Shown here piece by piece: positions 1 through 9,713 of a DNA stretch of 64,000 nucleotides. Location: assembly GCF_016583795.1 (NCBI RefSeq), contig NZ_NRRS01000010.1, forward strand, positions 1 through 64,000, in the 5' to 3' direction. Position 1 is the stretch's first letter. Each line of letters begins with the position of its first letter. The notes beneath the pieces are model-generated. The model was given only the letters and a program-made list of their open reading frames with translations. It did not search any database and had not been told where the DNA came from. Made by a program: the position numbers and the translations under genes. Source of the DNA: Rhabdochromatium marinum. GTDB lineage: Bacteria > Pseudomonadota > Gammaproteobacteria > Chromatiales > Chromatiaceae.

Positions 1-66
1 GAGGGTGAGAACAAGCCGGGCGTACCACAGCGCTTCTTTGTCGCGAGGTGTTCGCGTGCCGGTTGA
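1..66 (+). CDS. Possible 3' tail of a gene entering from the left edge
   Basis: Frame 1 of the plus strand is open from the left edge and stops at TGA 64-66, giving 21 visible codons that read KPGVPQRFF in the middle. This could be the C-terminus of an upstream gene, but so short an open stretch in GC-rich DNA is weak evidence. I do not recognise the sequence. The minus strand is also open across about 1-322, which shows how little open frames mean here. Confidence 0.15.
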   Translation, partial: EGENKPGVPQRFFVARCSRAG

Positions 67-325
67 TTTTCAACGGCGGATCGGGGCCATCGCAACCGCT
101 CGCCACAGAGGTCAGCGGGAATTGCTGCCCAGATCACACTTATCTTGCGCTCAGGAAGGCATGTCTGTATATTTTGACGGCTTAGGTTAGTGCGGTAGCC
201 CGATATCGGGGCGCGCGCCTCATCGCTGGTCGATGAATCGCTGCGCACAGCCGCCGGGACATGCAAGATCGCCCGCCTGATGTACCCTGACCCACAGGGC
301 GCTGCGGCGGTCAGGGAGCGATCCT
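67..325. other. Unassigned region ahead of the rimP terminator
   Basis: No supported gene is visible. I looked for a tRNA T-arm and for tmRNA, RNase P, 4.5S and 6S signatures and found none. Because the stretch ends in a good terminator (326-352), it is probably the transcribed 3' end of something upstream or a small RNA. The minus strand is open over about 107 codons here, but nothing recognisable is encoded. Confidence 0.4.
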
Positions 326-352
326 AAAAACCCCGTCATCGGGGTTTTTTTA
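326..352 (+). terminator. Rho-independent terminator upstream of rimP
   Basis: A perfect short stem CCCCG/CGGGG with a TCAT loop is flanked by five A residues on the left and seven T residues on the right. It would end transcription from the left and isolate the rimP operon. The flanking A-run would also allow weak use from the other strand. Confidence 0.8.
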
Positions 353-460
353 TGATCTTAGAGCCGGTTGCTGCCTAAGCGGGCAGTAATCAAGTACTGG
401 GCGTTGCGCCCATTTTTTGTTTTTGGACTGGAGAGTTTCGGGCAAACCCGGGTAACTGTT

Positions 461-919
461 ATGCGTCAGGCCAATCCACAGCTGAGCGCGCTGGTCGGCG
501 CGGTGGTCGAACCACTCGGCTATGAGCTGGTGGGCGTTGAGTATCTGGGGGGCGGACAGCACGCCGTGCTGCGGGTGTATATCGATCACCCGGATGGCAT
601 TACCGTCGATGACTGCGCGCTGGTCAGTCATCAGCTCAGTGGTCAGTTCGATCTCGAAGACCCGATTCCTGGTCAGTATGAGCTTGAGGTGTCTTCGCCG
701 GGGCTTGACCGACCTTTGTTTACGGTGGAGCAGTTGCAGCGGTTTCAGGGGCAGCGCGCGCGAGTGCGCCTGGCGGAGAAACGCGCCGGGCGGCGCAACT
801 TTGAGGGCGTACTGGGGGCTGTGGTAGATGACGAGCTACATCTGGAGCTCGACGATGGCGAGGTTGAGTCCTGCCCGCTGGCGCTGATTGAGCGCGCGCG
901 GCTGGTACCACAGTTTTGA
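461..919 (+). CDS. rimP: Ribosome maturation factor RimP
   Basis: Cytoplasmic factor for assembly of the 30S ribosomal subunit. The 152-residue product matches the usual RimP length of about 150. It shows the N-terminal alpha/beta domain (LGYELVGVEY near residue 20), the family motif EVSSPGLDRPL near residue 80, and a C-terminal SH3-like barrel rich in acidic residues. The frame is open back to 368, but that would add 31 residues unlike RimP, so the ATG at 461 is preferred although its ribosome binding site is weak. It heads the conserved rimP-nusA-infB cluster; nusA follows after 59 bases. Confidence 0.92.
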   Translation: MRQANPQLSALVGAVVEPLGYELVGVEYLGGGQHAVLRVYIDHPDGITVDDCALVSHQLSGQFDLEDPIPGQYELEVSSPGLDRPLFTVEQLQRFQGQRARVRLAEKRAGRRNFEGVLGAVVDDELHLELDDGEVESCPLALIERARLVPQF

Positions 920-978
920 TTCAAGGCACCCGGCACCGTCGTTACAGGTTGTGGGTTGGTTGATCGCGGATATCACGC

Positions 979-2610
979 ATGAGCAAAGAGATTCTGTTGG
1001 TGGTCGAGGCCGTCTCGAACGAGAAAGACGTGGCCAAGGAGATTATCTTCGAGGCGATGGAGGCGGCGCTGGCCTCGGCGACACGCAAAAAACATGGTGG
1101 CGACATGGATGCGCGGGTCAGTATTGACCGGCACTCGGGTGACTATCGAACCTTCCGCCGCTGGGAGGTGGTGGCCGATCCCGATGGCACCCCTCTGGAG
1201 GCGCCTGAGCGGCAAATTACCTTCTCCGCCGCCTCCGAGCTGGAACCTGGCATCGAACTCGGTGGCTTTATCGAGGAGGAAATCGAGTCCGAGCTGTTCG
1301 GGCGCATCGCCGCACAGACAGCTAAACAGGTCATCGTGCAGAAGGTGCGCGAGGCCGAGCGGGCCAAAATTGTCGAGGCCTTTCGTGATCGTGAGGGCGA
1401 GCTGGTCACCGGCATCGTCAAGAAAGCCGAGCGCAATACCATTGTGCTGGACTTGGGCGGTCATGCTGAGGCGCTGGTGCCGCGCGATCAAATGATTGCG
1501 CGTGAGACGGTACGCCCCGGGGATCGCCTGCGCGGACTGCTATATGAAGTGCGCGCCGAGATGAAAGGGCCGCAGTTATTCGTCAGCCGTACCGCTCCGG
1601 ATTTGCTCATTGAGCTGTTTCGGCTGGAGGTGCCCGAGGTTGGCGAGCGCACCATTGAAATTTTGGGCGCCGCGCGCGACCCGGGGCTGCGGGCCAAAAT
1701 TGCCGTACGCACCTTCGATCCGCGCCTCGATCCGGTTGGTGCCTGCGTCGGAATGCGCGGCTCGCGCGTGCAGGCGGTTTCCAATGAACTCAATGGTGAG
1801 CGAGTCGATATTATTCTTTGGGACGAGAATCCGGCGCAATTCGTGATCAATGCCATGTCGCCGGCGGATGTCGTCTCCATCGTGATTGATGAAGACGCTC
1901 ACAGTATGGACGTGGCCGTCAAGGAGGAGAATCTTTCCCAGGCCATTGGACGGGGCGGGCAGAACGTGCGCCTGGCCAGTCAGTTGACCGGCTGGGAACT
2001 CAATGTGATGAGTGAAGCCGATGCCGCCGCCAAGAATGAGGAAGAAGGGCAGCGGCTGGTCGATCACTTCGTTGCTCAGCTTGAGGTGGATGAGAGCGTC
2101 GCCGCCGTGCTGGTCGATGAGGGCTTTACCACCATCGATGAAGTGGCCTATGTCCCGGTGGAAGAACTGCAAGCCATTGCCGAATTTGATAATGATATTG
2201 TTGAGCTGCTGCGCCAGCGTGCCAAGGAACGGGCGCTAAGCCAGGAAGCCACTGCCAGTGATGACAGTGGTGACGAAGCCAGCGAGGCTGAGGCTGATAT
2301 CGGACTTGACGCCCTTGAGTCAGACGCAGCCTCGGAACCGCCGGAAACGACGCCTGAAGTTGCCGGGCCGGCAACGGCCAAACTCAGTGCGGAACTGCTC
2401 GCGCTGGATGGCATGGATGAGGCTCTGGCGGAGGAGCTGGCACGGCGCCAAGTGACCAGCATGGATGACCTGGCCGAACAGTCGGTCGATGAACTGATGG
2501 ACATCGATGGCATGAATGAACAGCGTGCGGCAGCACTGATTATGAAAGCGCGCGAGCCCTGGTTTGCTGAGTCAAAGCAAGACTCGAAACCTCAGTCGAA
2601 TCAGGATTAG
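979..2610 (+). CDS. nusA: Transcription termination/antitermination factor NusA
   Basis: Binds RNA polymerase and modulates pausing, termination and antitermination. The 543-residue protein has the N-terminal polymerase-binding domain (about 1-130), an S1 domain (about 135-200), and two KH domains (about 230-345, with [12 protein letters not shown] and the second GxxG segment [10 protein letters not shown]). It ends in two helical acidic repeats of the gammaproteobacterial AR1/AR2 type (about 350-420 and 465-525). Length and layout are normal for Gammaproteobacteria. It lies between rimP and infB in one direction; infB begins 15 bases after its stop. Confidence 0.97.
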   Translation: MSKEILLVVEAVSNEKDVAKEIIFEAMEAALASATRKKHGGDMDARVSIDRHSGDYRTFRRWEVVADPDGTPLEAPERQITFSAASELEPGIELGGFIEEEIESELFGRIAAQTAKQVIVQKVREAERAKIVEAFRDREGELVTGIVKKAERNTIVLDLGGHAEALVPRDQMIARETVRPGDRLRGLLYEVRAEMKGPQLFVSRTAPDLLIELFRLEVPEVGERTIEILGAARDPGLRAKIAVRTFDPRLDPVGACVGMRGSRVQAVSNELNGERVDIILWDENPAQFVINAMSPADVVSIVIDEDAHSMDVAVKEENLSQAIGRGGQNVRLASQLTGWELNVMSEADAAAKNEEEGQRLVDHFVAQLEVDESVAAVLVDEGFTTIDEVAYVPVEELQAIAEFDNDIVELLRQRAKERALSQEATASDDSGDEASEAEADIGLDALESDAASEPPETTPEVAGPATAKLSAELLALDGMDEALAEELARRQVTSMDDLAEQSVDELMDIDGMNEQRAAALIMKAREPWFAESKQDSKPQSNQD

Positions 2611-2625
2611 CCCGCGGAGGTGCGA

Positions 2626-5529
2626 ATGACGAGCGAAGTCACGGTCAGACAGCTGGCCAACACAGTTGGTATCCCAGTGGAGCGATTGCTCACGCAGTTG
2701 CGTGACGCGGATATCCAGGTGGCAGATGCCGAGGCGACCATTACCGAGCAGGAAAAAAAGCAACTGCTGGGATTTTTGCGGCGCAGTCATGGCAAGCCGG
2801 ATGAGGAGGAAGCGGCGCCCAAACGTAAGGGTGGTGGCAGTGAGTCACGCCAAAGCGCGGCACCGCAGCGTTCAGGTGCTGGGTCACGACCGACGGTCAG
2901 CCCACGTGGAGGCAGCGGCCAGCGCGGCAGTGGCAAGACGGTCAGTGTCGAGGTCAAGCGTAAACGCAGCTATGCGCGCGGCGGCGAAGCCGAAAGCACG
3001 GCATCGGGCCGAGGCACCGCGCGCCAGACGCTGCCGCAATCGGCCGCTGGTCGCCGTCGCCCGGACAGTTCAGAGTCGAGGCGTGCCCCGACCCGAGCGC
3101 GCGACCCCGGGGCCGAGGCGCGCCGGCGGGCCGAGCTCGAAGCACGTCGGGCCGAGGAGGAAGCGCGACGGCTGGCGGAGCGCGAGGAACTTGAGCGCCA
3201 GGAACGTGCGGCTGAGGCACAGCGACGCAACGAAGAGGAAGCCCGTCGCAAAGCCAAGGAGGAGGCCCGCCGTCAGGCTGAGGAACAGGCTCAGCAGGCG
3301 CGTCTGATGGAAAAGTCCGCCACCCACGCAGCCGACGACGCTGTCACGTCCCCGGATGACGTTCCCAGCGATGTTCCCGATGCCGCCCTGGACACACCTC
3401 TGGATGACACCACAGGTGACGGGGCGGAGGCCGTGCTTGACACCCCGGTCGATGAGTTGGCCAGCGAGAAAACCCGCAGCCGCAAAGCACCCAAGAAAAG
3501 CGCTGAACGCGGCGACAAGGACAAGCTGAGCAGCAAAGACAAATCGGGCAAGGAAAAGGCCGTCGAAAAAGAGAAGCCCGCCAAGAAAGGCGCGCGCAAA
3601 GACCCCGGTCGCGGCAAGCGACTCGATACCGATGTGGTTCTCGAAGACGACAGCAGCAGCGATGATGATGCCGTGCTCAGCAGCCGCCCGGCTGTGCGGC
3701 GACGCAAAAAGCCAGCCAAGGCGCAACTGCAGGACAAGCATGGCTTCCAGCGCCCGACCGCGCCTGTGGTGCGCGAAGTCGAAATTCCCGAGGCCATCTC
3801 GGTGGGCGATCTGGCCGCGCGCATGTCGGTTAAGGCCTCGCAGGTGGTCAAGGAGTTGTTCAAGCAGGGGGTGATGGTCACCATCAACCAATTGCTTGAC
3901 CGCGATACCGCGACCATCGTGGTTGAGGAAATGGGCCATACCGCCATTGAGGCCAAGGATCGCGATGCCGAGGACACTCTGCTCGCCTATCTTGAAGCCG
4001 AAACCGAGAAAGCCACTCGGAGTCCGCGTGCGCCTGTAGTCACCATCATGGGTCACGTCGATCATGGCAAGACCTCGCTGCTCGATTACATCCGGCGCAC
4101 CAAGGTGGCTGCTGGTGAGGCAGGCGGCATTACCCAGCATATCGGTGCCTATCATGTCACCTCCGAACGTGGCACGGTATGTTTTCTCGACACCCCCGGC
4201 CATGCTGCGTTCTCGTCGATGCGGGCGCGCGGCGCCGAGGTCACTGACCTGGTGATCTTGGTGGTCGCTGCCGACGATGGCGTGATGCCACAGACCGTTG
4301 AGGCCATTCAGCACGCGCGCGCCTCCCAGGTGCCAGTGGTGGTGGCGATCAATAAAATCGACAAACCCGATGCCAACCCGGATCGGGTCATGCAGGAACT
4401 GTCGCAACATGAGGTCGTTCCCGAGGAATGGGGTGGCGATACCATGATGGTGCAGGTATCGGCTAAAAGCGGAGATGGCATTGATGATCTGCTGGATGCC
4501 ATCCTGTTGCAGGCTGAGGTTCTGGAGCTGGAGGCGCCGGTCGATGGTTCGGTGCATGGCACCATTGTTGAGTCCAGTCTCGACAAAGGGCGCGGCCCAG
4601 TCGCCACTGTTCTGGTGCAGTCAGGCACGCTGCACACCGGCGATATGATTGTCAGTGGCTCGGAGTACGGCCGGGTGCGGGCAATGTTCGATGAGGCGGG
4701 GCGTGCCGTGAAGCAAGCTGGCCCCTCGACCCCGGTGCAAATTCTAGGACTCTCCGCCGCGCCCAATGCCGGGGATGATGTCATTAGTGTGACGGACGAG
4801 AAGCGCGCGCGCGAAGTCGCCGAACTGCGGTCCGCGCGTGATCGCCAGTCCAAGATTGATGCTCAGGGTGTCGCCAGCCTGGATTCGCTCTTCGGGCAGT
4901 TGAAGGCGGGTGAACGCAAGAGCGTCAACATCATCCTCAAGGCCGACGTGCAGGGCAGTCTGGAAGCGCTGAAGGACAGCCTGCTCAAGCTCAGCAATGA
5001 CGAAGTTAAGGTCAGCATTGTCGGCTCCGGTGTCGGTGGTCTGACCGAGTCGGACGCCAACCTGGCCATTACCTCCAATGCCATTTTGCTCGGCTTCAAT
5101 GTGCGAGCCGATGCCGCCGCGCGGCGCACCATTGAGGAAAAAGGTCTGGATCTGCGTTATTACTCAGTGATTTATGAGCTGATTGATGATGTCAAAAAGG
5201 CCATTTCCGGACTCCTGAGTCCCATCGTTACTGAAGAAATCATCGGCCTGGCTACGGTGCGCGATGTATTCCGTTCTTCGAAGTTTGGCGCCATTGCCGG
5301 CTCCATGGTCGCCGAGGGCGTCATTCGCCGCAACAGCCCGATTCGCGTGCTGCGCGACAATGTCGTGGTCTATGAAGGCGCGCTGGAATCCCTGCGGCGC
5401 TTCAAGGACGATGTGCAGGAAGTCAAGGCGGGTACTGAATGCGGCATTGGCGTGAAGAACTACAACGATGTCAAAGTCGGCGATCAGATCGAGGTGTTTG
5501 AACGCACGGTGCGAGCGCGGGAGCTATGA
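2626..5529 (+). CDS. infB: Translation initiation factor IF-2
   Basis: GTPase that delivers initiator tRNA to the 30S subunit. The 967-residue product has an IF2_N domain (1-55), a long charged Arg/Glu/Lys linker (about 60-380), a second IF2_N domain (about 390-445), and a GTPase domain with G1 GHVDHGKT (476-483), G3 DTPGH (522-526) and G4 NKID (576-579), followed by the beta-barrel and C-terminal domains. The start is taken at ATG 2626, five bases after a strong GGAGG at 2616-2620. An in-frame GTG at 2620 overlaps that ribosome binding site and is unlikely. Confidence 0.97.
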   Translation: MTSEVTVRQLANTVGIPVERLLTQLRDADIQVADAEATITEQEKKQLLGFLRRSHGKPDEEEAAPKRKGGGSESRQSAAPQRSGAGSRPTVSPRGGSGQRGSGKTVSVEVKRKRSYARGGEAESTASGRGTARQTLPQSAAGRRRPDSSESRRAPTRARDPGAEARRRAELEARRAEEEARRLAEREELERQERAAEAQRRNEEEARRKAKEEARRQAEEQAQQARLMEKSATHAADDAVTSPDDVPSDVPDAALDTPLDDTTGDGAEAVLDTPVDELASEKTRSRKAPKKSAERGDKDKLSSKDKSGKEKAVEKEKPAKKGARKDPGRGKRLDTDVVLEDDSSSDDDAVLSSRPAVRRRKKPAKAQLQDKHGFQRPTAPVVREVEIPEAISVGDLAARMSVKASQVVKELFKQGVMVTINQLLDRDTATIVVEEMGHTAIEAKDRDAEDTLLAYLEAETEKATRSPRAPVVTIMGHVDHGKTSLLDYIRRTKVAAGEAGGITQHIGAYHVTSERGTVCFLDTPGHAAFSSMRARGAEVTDLVILVVAADDGVMPQTVEAIQHARASQVPVVVAINKIDKPDANPDRVMQELSQHEVVPEEWGGDTMMVQVSAKSGDGIDDLLDAILLQAEVLELEAPVDGSVHGTIVESSLDKGRGPVATVLVQSGTLHTGDMIVSGSEYGRVRAMFDEAGRAVKQAGPSTPVQILGLSAAPNAGDDVISVTDEKRAREVAELRSARDRQSKIDAQGVASLDSLFGQLKAGERKSVNIILKADVQGSLEALKDSLLKLSNDEVKVSIVGSGVGGLTESDANLAITSNAILLGFNVRADAAARRTIEEKGLDLRYYSVIYELIDDVKKAISGLLSPIVTEEIIGLATVRDVFRSSKFGAIAGSMVAEGVIRRNSPIRVLRDNVVVYEGALESLRRFKDDVQEVKAGTECGIGVKNYNDVKVGDQIEVFERTVRAREL

Positions 5530-5596
5530 TGCAGGGACGACAGAACCAACCTGCAAGGCCATTCGCCCGACCTGACGTGCGCCTGGAGTCCTGTCC

Positions 5597-6019
5597 ATGA
5601 GCCGCGACAACGGTCGGGATTTCCAGCGCAGTGAGCGGGTTGGGGCGGAACTTTTGCGTGGGCTGACAGTGATTTTGCGTGACGAGGTCAAGGATCCGCG
5701 ACTGGGGAGCGTCACCTTGCAGGAGGTGCGCGTCAGTCGCGATCTGTCCTATGCCAAAGTCTATTTCACCTGTTTTCCGCTCGATGAAGACAGCGTAGCG
5801 CGCGAGGCACTGCTCAATGGCCCACTGGCCGGCTTTCTGCGCCATGCGCTGGCGCGCACTGAACGCCTGCGCACCATTCCTCAGCTGCGCTTTGTGCATG
5901 ATGAATCCATTCACCACGGCGAACATCTGACGGCTCTGATCGACGAAGCAGTGGCGGCGATTCCTCCAGAGCATCGGTCCCCGGAGTCATCACCAGTCGC
6001 TGACCAACAGAACCACTAG
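5597..6019 (+). CDS. rbfA: 30S ribosome-binding factor RbfA
   Basis: KH-type RNA-binding protein needed for 16S rRNA 5'-end maturation and cold adaptation of the 30S subunit. The 140-residue product carries the family features: an N-terminal RVGAELLRGLTVILRDEVKDPR segment split over residues 11-33, a central VRVSRDLSYAKVYFT strand, and LRTIPQLRFVHDES toward the end. It lies 67 bases after infB and 5 bases before truB, its usual place. Confidence 0.95.
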   Translation: MSRDNGRDFQRSERVGAELLRGLTVILRDEVKDPRLGSVTLQEVRVSRDLSYAKVYFTCFPLDEDSVAREALLNGPLAGFLRHALARTERLRTIPQLRFVHDESIHHGEHLTALIDEAVAAIPPEHRSPESSPVADQQNH

Positions 6020-6024
6020 TATCC

Positions 6025-7011
6025 ATGGCAAGACGACGCAAACAGGGTCGCAAGGTCGCCGGCATTCTGCTGCTCGACAAACCCCTCGGGCAGACTTCCA
6101 ACCACGCACTGCAGCGGGTGAAGCATCTGTTTCAGGCCGCCAAGGCCGGTCATACCGGCAGTCTCGACCCCTTGGCCACCGGCCTGTTGCCGATCTGCTT
6201 GGGCCACACCACCAAGTTTTCGGGCTTTTTGCTCGACGCGGATAAACGCTATCGGGTACGCGTGCGCTTAGGTGAGACCACCGCCACGGCCGACGCCGAA
6301 GGCGAGATTCTCGAGCGCAAGCCCACCGATGGGGTGACAGAAGCGGCCGTGCGCGCCTGTGTGGAGCGCTTTCTCGGCGACATCGAACAGCTGCCACCGA
6401 TGTATTCGGCCGTCAAGCATCAGGGCCAGCGGCTGTATAAGCTTGCTCGCGAGGGGCGCGAAGTCGAACGCCAGCCGCGCGTAATTCGAATTCACCGCAT
6501 GGAGCTCACGGAGTTCGCCCTGCCGGATATCGAGCTTGACGTGCATTGCTCCAAAGGCACCTATGTGCGCACCCTGGCCGAGGATATCGGTCACGATTTG
6601 GGCTGTGGTGGTCATGTCGTCGGCCTGAGGCGCACCGGTGTCGGCCCCTACATCGAAGGCGACACCCATTTCGTGACGATGGATGAGCTGCTGGCTTTGG
6701 CCGAGGCTCCCGCAACAGAAACTCAGTCGCAGGACGTTGAGTCCGCCGAAGCGGATGGCCGTGCCTCTGAGCGCGCCGAGCGCCTGGAACGCCTGGATGC
6801 GCACCTGCTGTCGCTCGATACCGCACTCGGACATTGTCCAGCCCTGCGCCTGTCGGCAGATGCGGCCTTCTATCTCGCGCAGGGTCAGCCGGTGCTGGTA
6901 CCCCAGGCACCAACCGAAGGTCTGGTGCGGCTCTATGACCAGTCCGAACGCTTTTTAGGCGTCGGGAGTATTCTCGACGATGGACGGGTGCAGCCCAAGC
7001 GACTGGTCTGA
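6025..7011 (+). CDS. truB: tRNA pseudouridine(55) synthase TruB
   Basis: Converts U55 of tRNA T-arms to pseudouridine. The 328-residue protein has the TruB motif GHTGSLDPLATGLLP with the catalytic Asp at residue 48, then KRYRVRVRLGETTATADAEG, and a C-terminal PUA-like region after about 250. An extra acidic and glutamine-rich insert near 235-260 makes it slightly longer than E. coli TruB. It is 5 bases from rbfA, so the two are probably translated together. Confidence 0.96.
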   Translation: MARRRKQGRKVAGILLLDKPLGQTSNHALQRVKHLFQAAKAGHTGSLDPLATGLLPICLGHTTKFSGFLLDADKRYRVRVRLGETTATADAEGEILERKPTDGVTEAAVRACVERFLGDIEQLPPMYSAVKHQGQRLYKLAREGREVERQPRVIRIHRMELTEFALPDIELDVHCSKGTYVRTLAEDIGHDLGCGGHVVGLRRTGVGPYIEGDTHFVTMDELLALAEAPATETQSQDVESAEADGRASERAERLERLDAHLLSLDTALGHCPALRLSADAAFYLAQGQPVLVPQAPTEGLVRLYDQSERFLGVGSILDDGRVQPKRLV

Positions 7012-7022
7012 GCGACGCCCGT

Positions 7023-7050
7023 TTGCCATAGAAGTTTTTGCTATTAAAGT
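7023..7050 (+). promoter_or_regulatory. Possible sigma-70 promoter of rpsO
   Basis: TTGCCA (7023-7028) and TAAAGT (7045-7050) are spaced by 16 bases in the truB-rpsO gap. An rpsO promoter here would match E. coli, where rpsO has its own promoter between these genes. The -10 box is weak. Confidence 0.35.
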
Positions 7051-7130
7051 TATTTCACCCCCGAGCCGGTCTTCCTGAAGTCATTGTTGGGAAGACAGCA
7101 GCATTCGCAACCCCACACAGGAGACCCACA

Positions 7131-7400
7131 ATGACCATGACCGCCGACGACAAACGTCAGATCATCGCCGAGCATGCGCGCGGCACCAACGACACCGGCT
7201 CGCCCGAGGTGCAGGTCGCCCTGCTCACGGCGCGCATCAAGCAATTGACCGGTCACTTCAGTGAGCACAAGCACGATCATCATTCCCGTCGTGGTCTGGT
7301 ACGCATGGTCAATGCGCGGCGCAAGTTGCTGGATTACCTCAAACGCAAGGATATTGATCGCTATCGCGCCCTGATTCAAACGCTCGGCCTGCGTCGATAA
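7131..7400 (+). CDS. rpsO: 30S ribosomal protein S15
   Basis: Primary 16S rRNA-binding protein of the small subunit. Starting at ATG 7131 gives 89 residues, exactly the usual S15 length, with the family signature [14 protein letters not shown] near residue 24 and a basic C-terminus ending GLRR. An AGGAG site at 7119-7123 decides this start; the frame is open back to 7038, but those 31 residues are not S15. pnp follows, as in most Gammaproteobacteria. Confidence 0.97.
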   Translation: MTMTADDKRQIIAEHARGTNDTGSPEVQVALLTARIKQLTGHFSEHKHDHHSRRGLVRMVNARRKLLDYLKRKDIDRYRALIQTLGLRR

Positions 7401-7402
7401 TA

Positions 7403-7461
7403 GCGCTTGGCACGGCGGTGCAGGCGCAGACATGCCCGGCCGCCGTGTTAAACGCCAAGCG
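7403..7461 (+). promoter_or_regulatory. Long hairpin in the rpsO-pnp gap, likely RNase III site
   Basis: GCGCTTGGC (7403-7411) can pair with GCCAAGCGC (7453-7461), and inside it ACGGCGG (7412-7418) pairs with CCGCCGT (7440-7446). Together they form a 16-bp stem with a small internal bulge. There is no T-tract, so it is not an intrinsic terminator. In E. coli the pnp leader has such a stem, cleaved by RNase III to let PNPase autoregulate; the same role is inferred from position and shape. Confidence 0.6.
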
Positions 7462-7560
7462 CCCCCGACCTTACCCTGCGGTTGTATCGCAAGGCCATCG
7501 GCTTGTGCGCAGTCAGCCTTCCTTCAGACCCAGCGACAGACCTAGCGAGGCTCCTTTCTA

Positions 7561-9669
7561 GTGACTCATCTCATCAAGACCTTTCAATACGGCGACCAGA
7601 CTGTCACGCTTGAGACCGGCGAAATCGCCCGCCAGGCGGACGGCGCGGTTCTGGTTAATGTCCACGATACCGTGGTGCTGGTGACCGTGGTGATCGACAA
7701 GCGCGCAACTGTGGAGAAAGACTTTCTCCCACTGACGGTTGATTATCAGGAAAAGACCTATGCCGCCGGACGGATTCCCGGTGGATTTTTCCGCCGTGAA
7801 GGCCGCCCCAGCGAAACCGAAATTCTGACATCCCGGCTGATTGACCGTCCCATCCGTCCGCTGTTTGCCGCCGGCTTTGGTCGCGAAGTGCAGATTATTG
7901 CAACGGTCAAATCGCTGAATCCGGCGGTCAACCCTGAAGTGCCGGCCCTGATTGGCGCCTCAGCGGCGCTGGCGATCTCCGGAGCACCCTTTAACGGCCC
8001 CATCGGTGCGGCACGGGTTGGCTACAAAAATGGCGAATACCTGCTCAATCCGGCCATGATTGGCCTGACCCCGGACAGCGATCTCGACCTGATTGTCGCC
8101 GGTACCGAACAGGCGGTGCTGATGGTGGAATCCGAAGCGCGTGGGCTGTCAGAAGAAGTGATGCTGGGGGCGGTGCTGTTTGGCCATGAGCAGATGCAGG
8201 CGGCCATCACCGCGATTAAGGAATTGGCCGCTGAGGTCAACAAGCCGCCGCTGGAGTGGACACCAGCCTCCGATGATGCCGAACTGGCCGAGCGCGTCAA
8301 GGCGCAAGCGGCGGAGGGCCTGGGCGAAGCCTATCGCATCAAGGACAAGATGGAGCGCTATCAGGCACTTGATCAGGTGCGCAATCCACTCTATGAAGCG
8401 CTGGCCGGAGAGGAGTCAGACTGGTCGCAGGCGGAAGTCTATGCGATGGTCGAAAAACTGGAAAAAGACATTGTGCGCGGTCGCATTCTGCGCGGTGAGC
8501 CGCGCATTGACGGGCGCGACACCAAGACCGTACGCCCGATCAGCATTCGCACCGGCGTGCTGCCGCGTACCCATGGCTCGGCGCTCTTTACCCGTGGCGA
8601 AACCCAGGCACTGGTGGTCACCACCCTGGGCACCGAGCGCGACTCGCAGATTATCGACGCCCTGGATGGCGAGCGTCGCGAGCCCTTCATGCTGCACTAC
8701 AACTTTCCGCCCTTCTGCGTCGGTGAGATCGGCCGGGTGGGCAGTCCCAAGCGCCGTGAGATCGGCCATGGTCGGCTGGCCAAGCGTGGCGTCATGGCAG
8801 CCATGCCCAGCTTGGAGGAATTTCCCTACTCGGTGCGGGTGGTCTCGGAGATCACCGAATCCAATGGCTCCAGCTCCATGGCTAGCGTGTGTGGAACCAG
8901 CTTGTCGCTGATGGATGCCGGGGTGCCCATCAAGAGCCCGGTGGCTGGTGTAGCCATGGGCCTGATCAAGGAAGGCGATGACTTCGCCGTGTTGACCGAC
9001 ATCATGGGCGACGAGGACCACCTCGGCGACATGGATTTCAAGGTTGCCGGTACCGCCGAGGGCATCAACGCCCTGCAGATGGATATTAAGATTGAGGGCA
9101 TCACCCGCGAGATCATGCAGCAGGCGCTAGCGCAGGCTAAGGATGGGCGCATGCATATTCTCGGTGAGATGAACAAAGTCATTGATCATCACCGCTCGGA
9201 AATGTCTGAGCATGCTCCGCGTATCATTGAGTTCAAAGTGCATCCCGAGAAAATTCGCGATGTCATCGGCAAGGGCGGCTCGACCATCCGTGCCATCACC
9301 GAGGAAACCGGCGCCACCATCGACATCAACGACGAAGGCGTGGTCAAGATCTTCTCGGTACAGAAATCCGCTGGCGAGGAGGCCAAGAAACGCATCCGTC
9401 TGATCACCGCTGATGTTGAGGTTGGCAAGATCTACGAAGGCAAGGTGGCTCGTCTGATGGATTTCGGCGCCTTTGTCACCATTCTGCCAGGTCGCGACGG
9501 TTTGGTGCACATTTCGCAAATCTGCGAAGAGCGCGTGCAGAGTGTCAGCGATAAGCTCTCCGAGGGCGATCAGGTGCGGGTGAAGGTGCTGGAAGTCGAC
9601 AAGCAGGGACGGATTCGCCTGAGCATGAAAGCACTCACGGATGAGGAACGCGTGACACCGCTGACCTGA
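7561..9669 (+). CDS. pnp: Polyribonucleotide nucleotidyltransferase (PNPase)
   Basis: 3'-5' phosphorolytic exoribonuclease and degradosome component. The 702-residue protein has two RNase PH domains (about 10-210 and 310-540, the second with [20 protein letters not shown]), a KH domain (about 555-615, with the GxxG segment [11 protein letters not shown]) and a C-terminal S1 domain (about 625-695, [13 protein letters not shown]). It starts with GTG at 7561; the ribosome binding site is poor, which fits an autoregulated gene. It sits downstream of rpsO as expected. Confidence 0.97.
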   Translation: MTHLIKTFQYGDQTVTLETGEIARQADGAVLVNVHDTVVLVTVVIDKRATVEKDFLPLTVDYQEKTYAAGRIPGGFFRREGRPSETEILTSRLIDRPIRPLFAAGFGREVQIIATVKSLNPAVNPEVPALIGASAALAISGAPFNGPIGAARVGYKNGEYLLNPAMIGLTPDSDLDLIVAGTEQAVLMVESEARGLSEEVMLGAVLFGHEQMQAAITAIKELAAEVNKPPLEWTPASDDAELAERVKAQAAEGLGEAYRIKDKMERYQALDQVRNPLYEALAGEESDWSQAEVYAMVEKLEKDIVRGRILRGEPRIDGRDTKTVRPISIRTGVLPRTHGSALFTRGETQALVVTTLGTERDSQIIDALDGERREPFMLHYNFPPFCVGEIGRVGSPKRREIGHGRLAKRGVMAAMPSLEEFPYSVRVVSEITESNGSSSMASVCGTSLSLMDAGVPIKSPVAGVAMGLIKEGDDFAVLTDIMGDEDHLGDMDFKVAGTAEGINALQMDIKIEGITREIMQQALAQAKDGRMHILGEMNKVIDHHRSEMSEHAPRIIEFKVHPEKIRDVIGKGGSTIRAITEETGATIDINDEGVVKIFSVQKSAGEEAKKRIRLITADVEVGKIYEGKVARLMDFGAFVTILPGRDGLVHISQICEERVQSVSDKLSEGDQVRVKVLEVDKQGRIRLSMKALTDEERVTPLT

Positions 9670-9713
9670 GTCCAGTGACCCGAGACCATTAATCTGAGTG
9701 AGGTGCACTGGCT

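Noticed and set aside
3070-4557. 495-codon open frame on the minus strand
   Set aside because: It is antisense to infB, whose IF-2 motifs are unmistakable. Long antisense frames are common in GC-rich genes.
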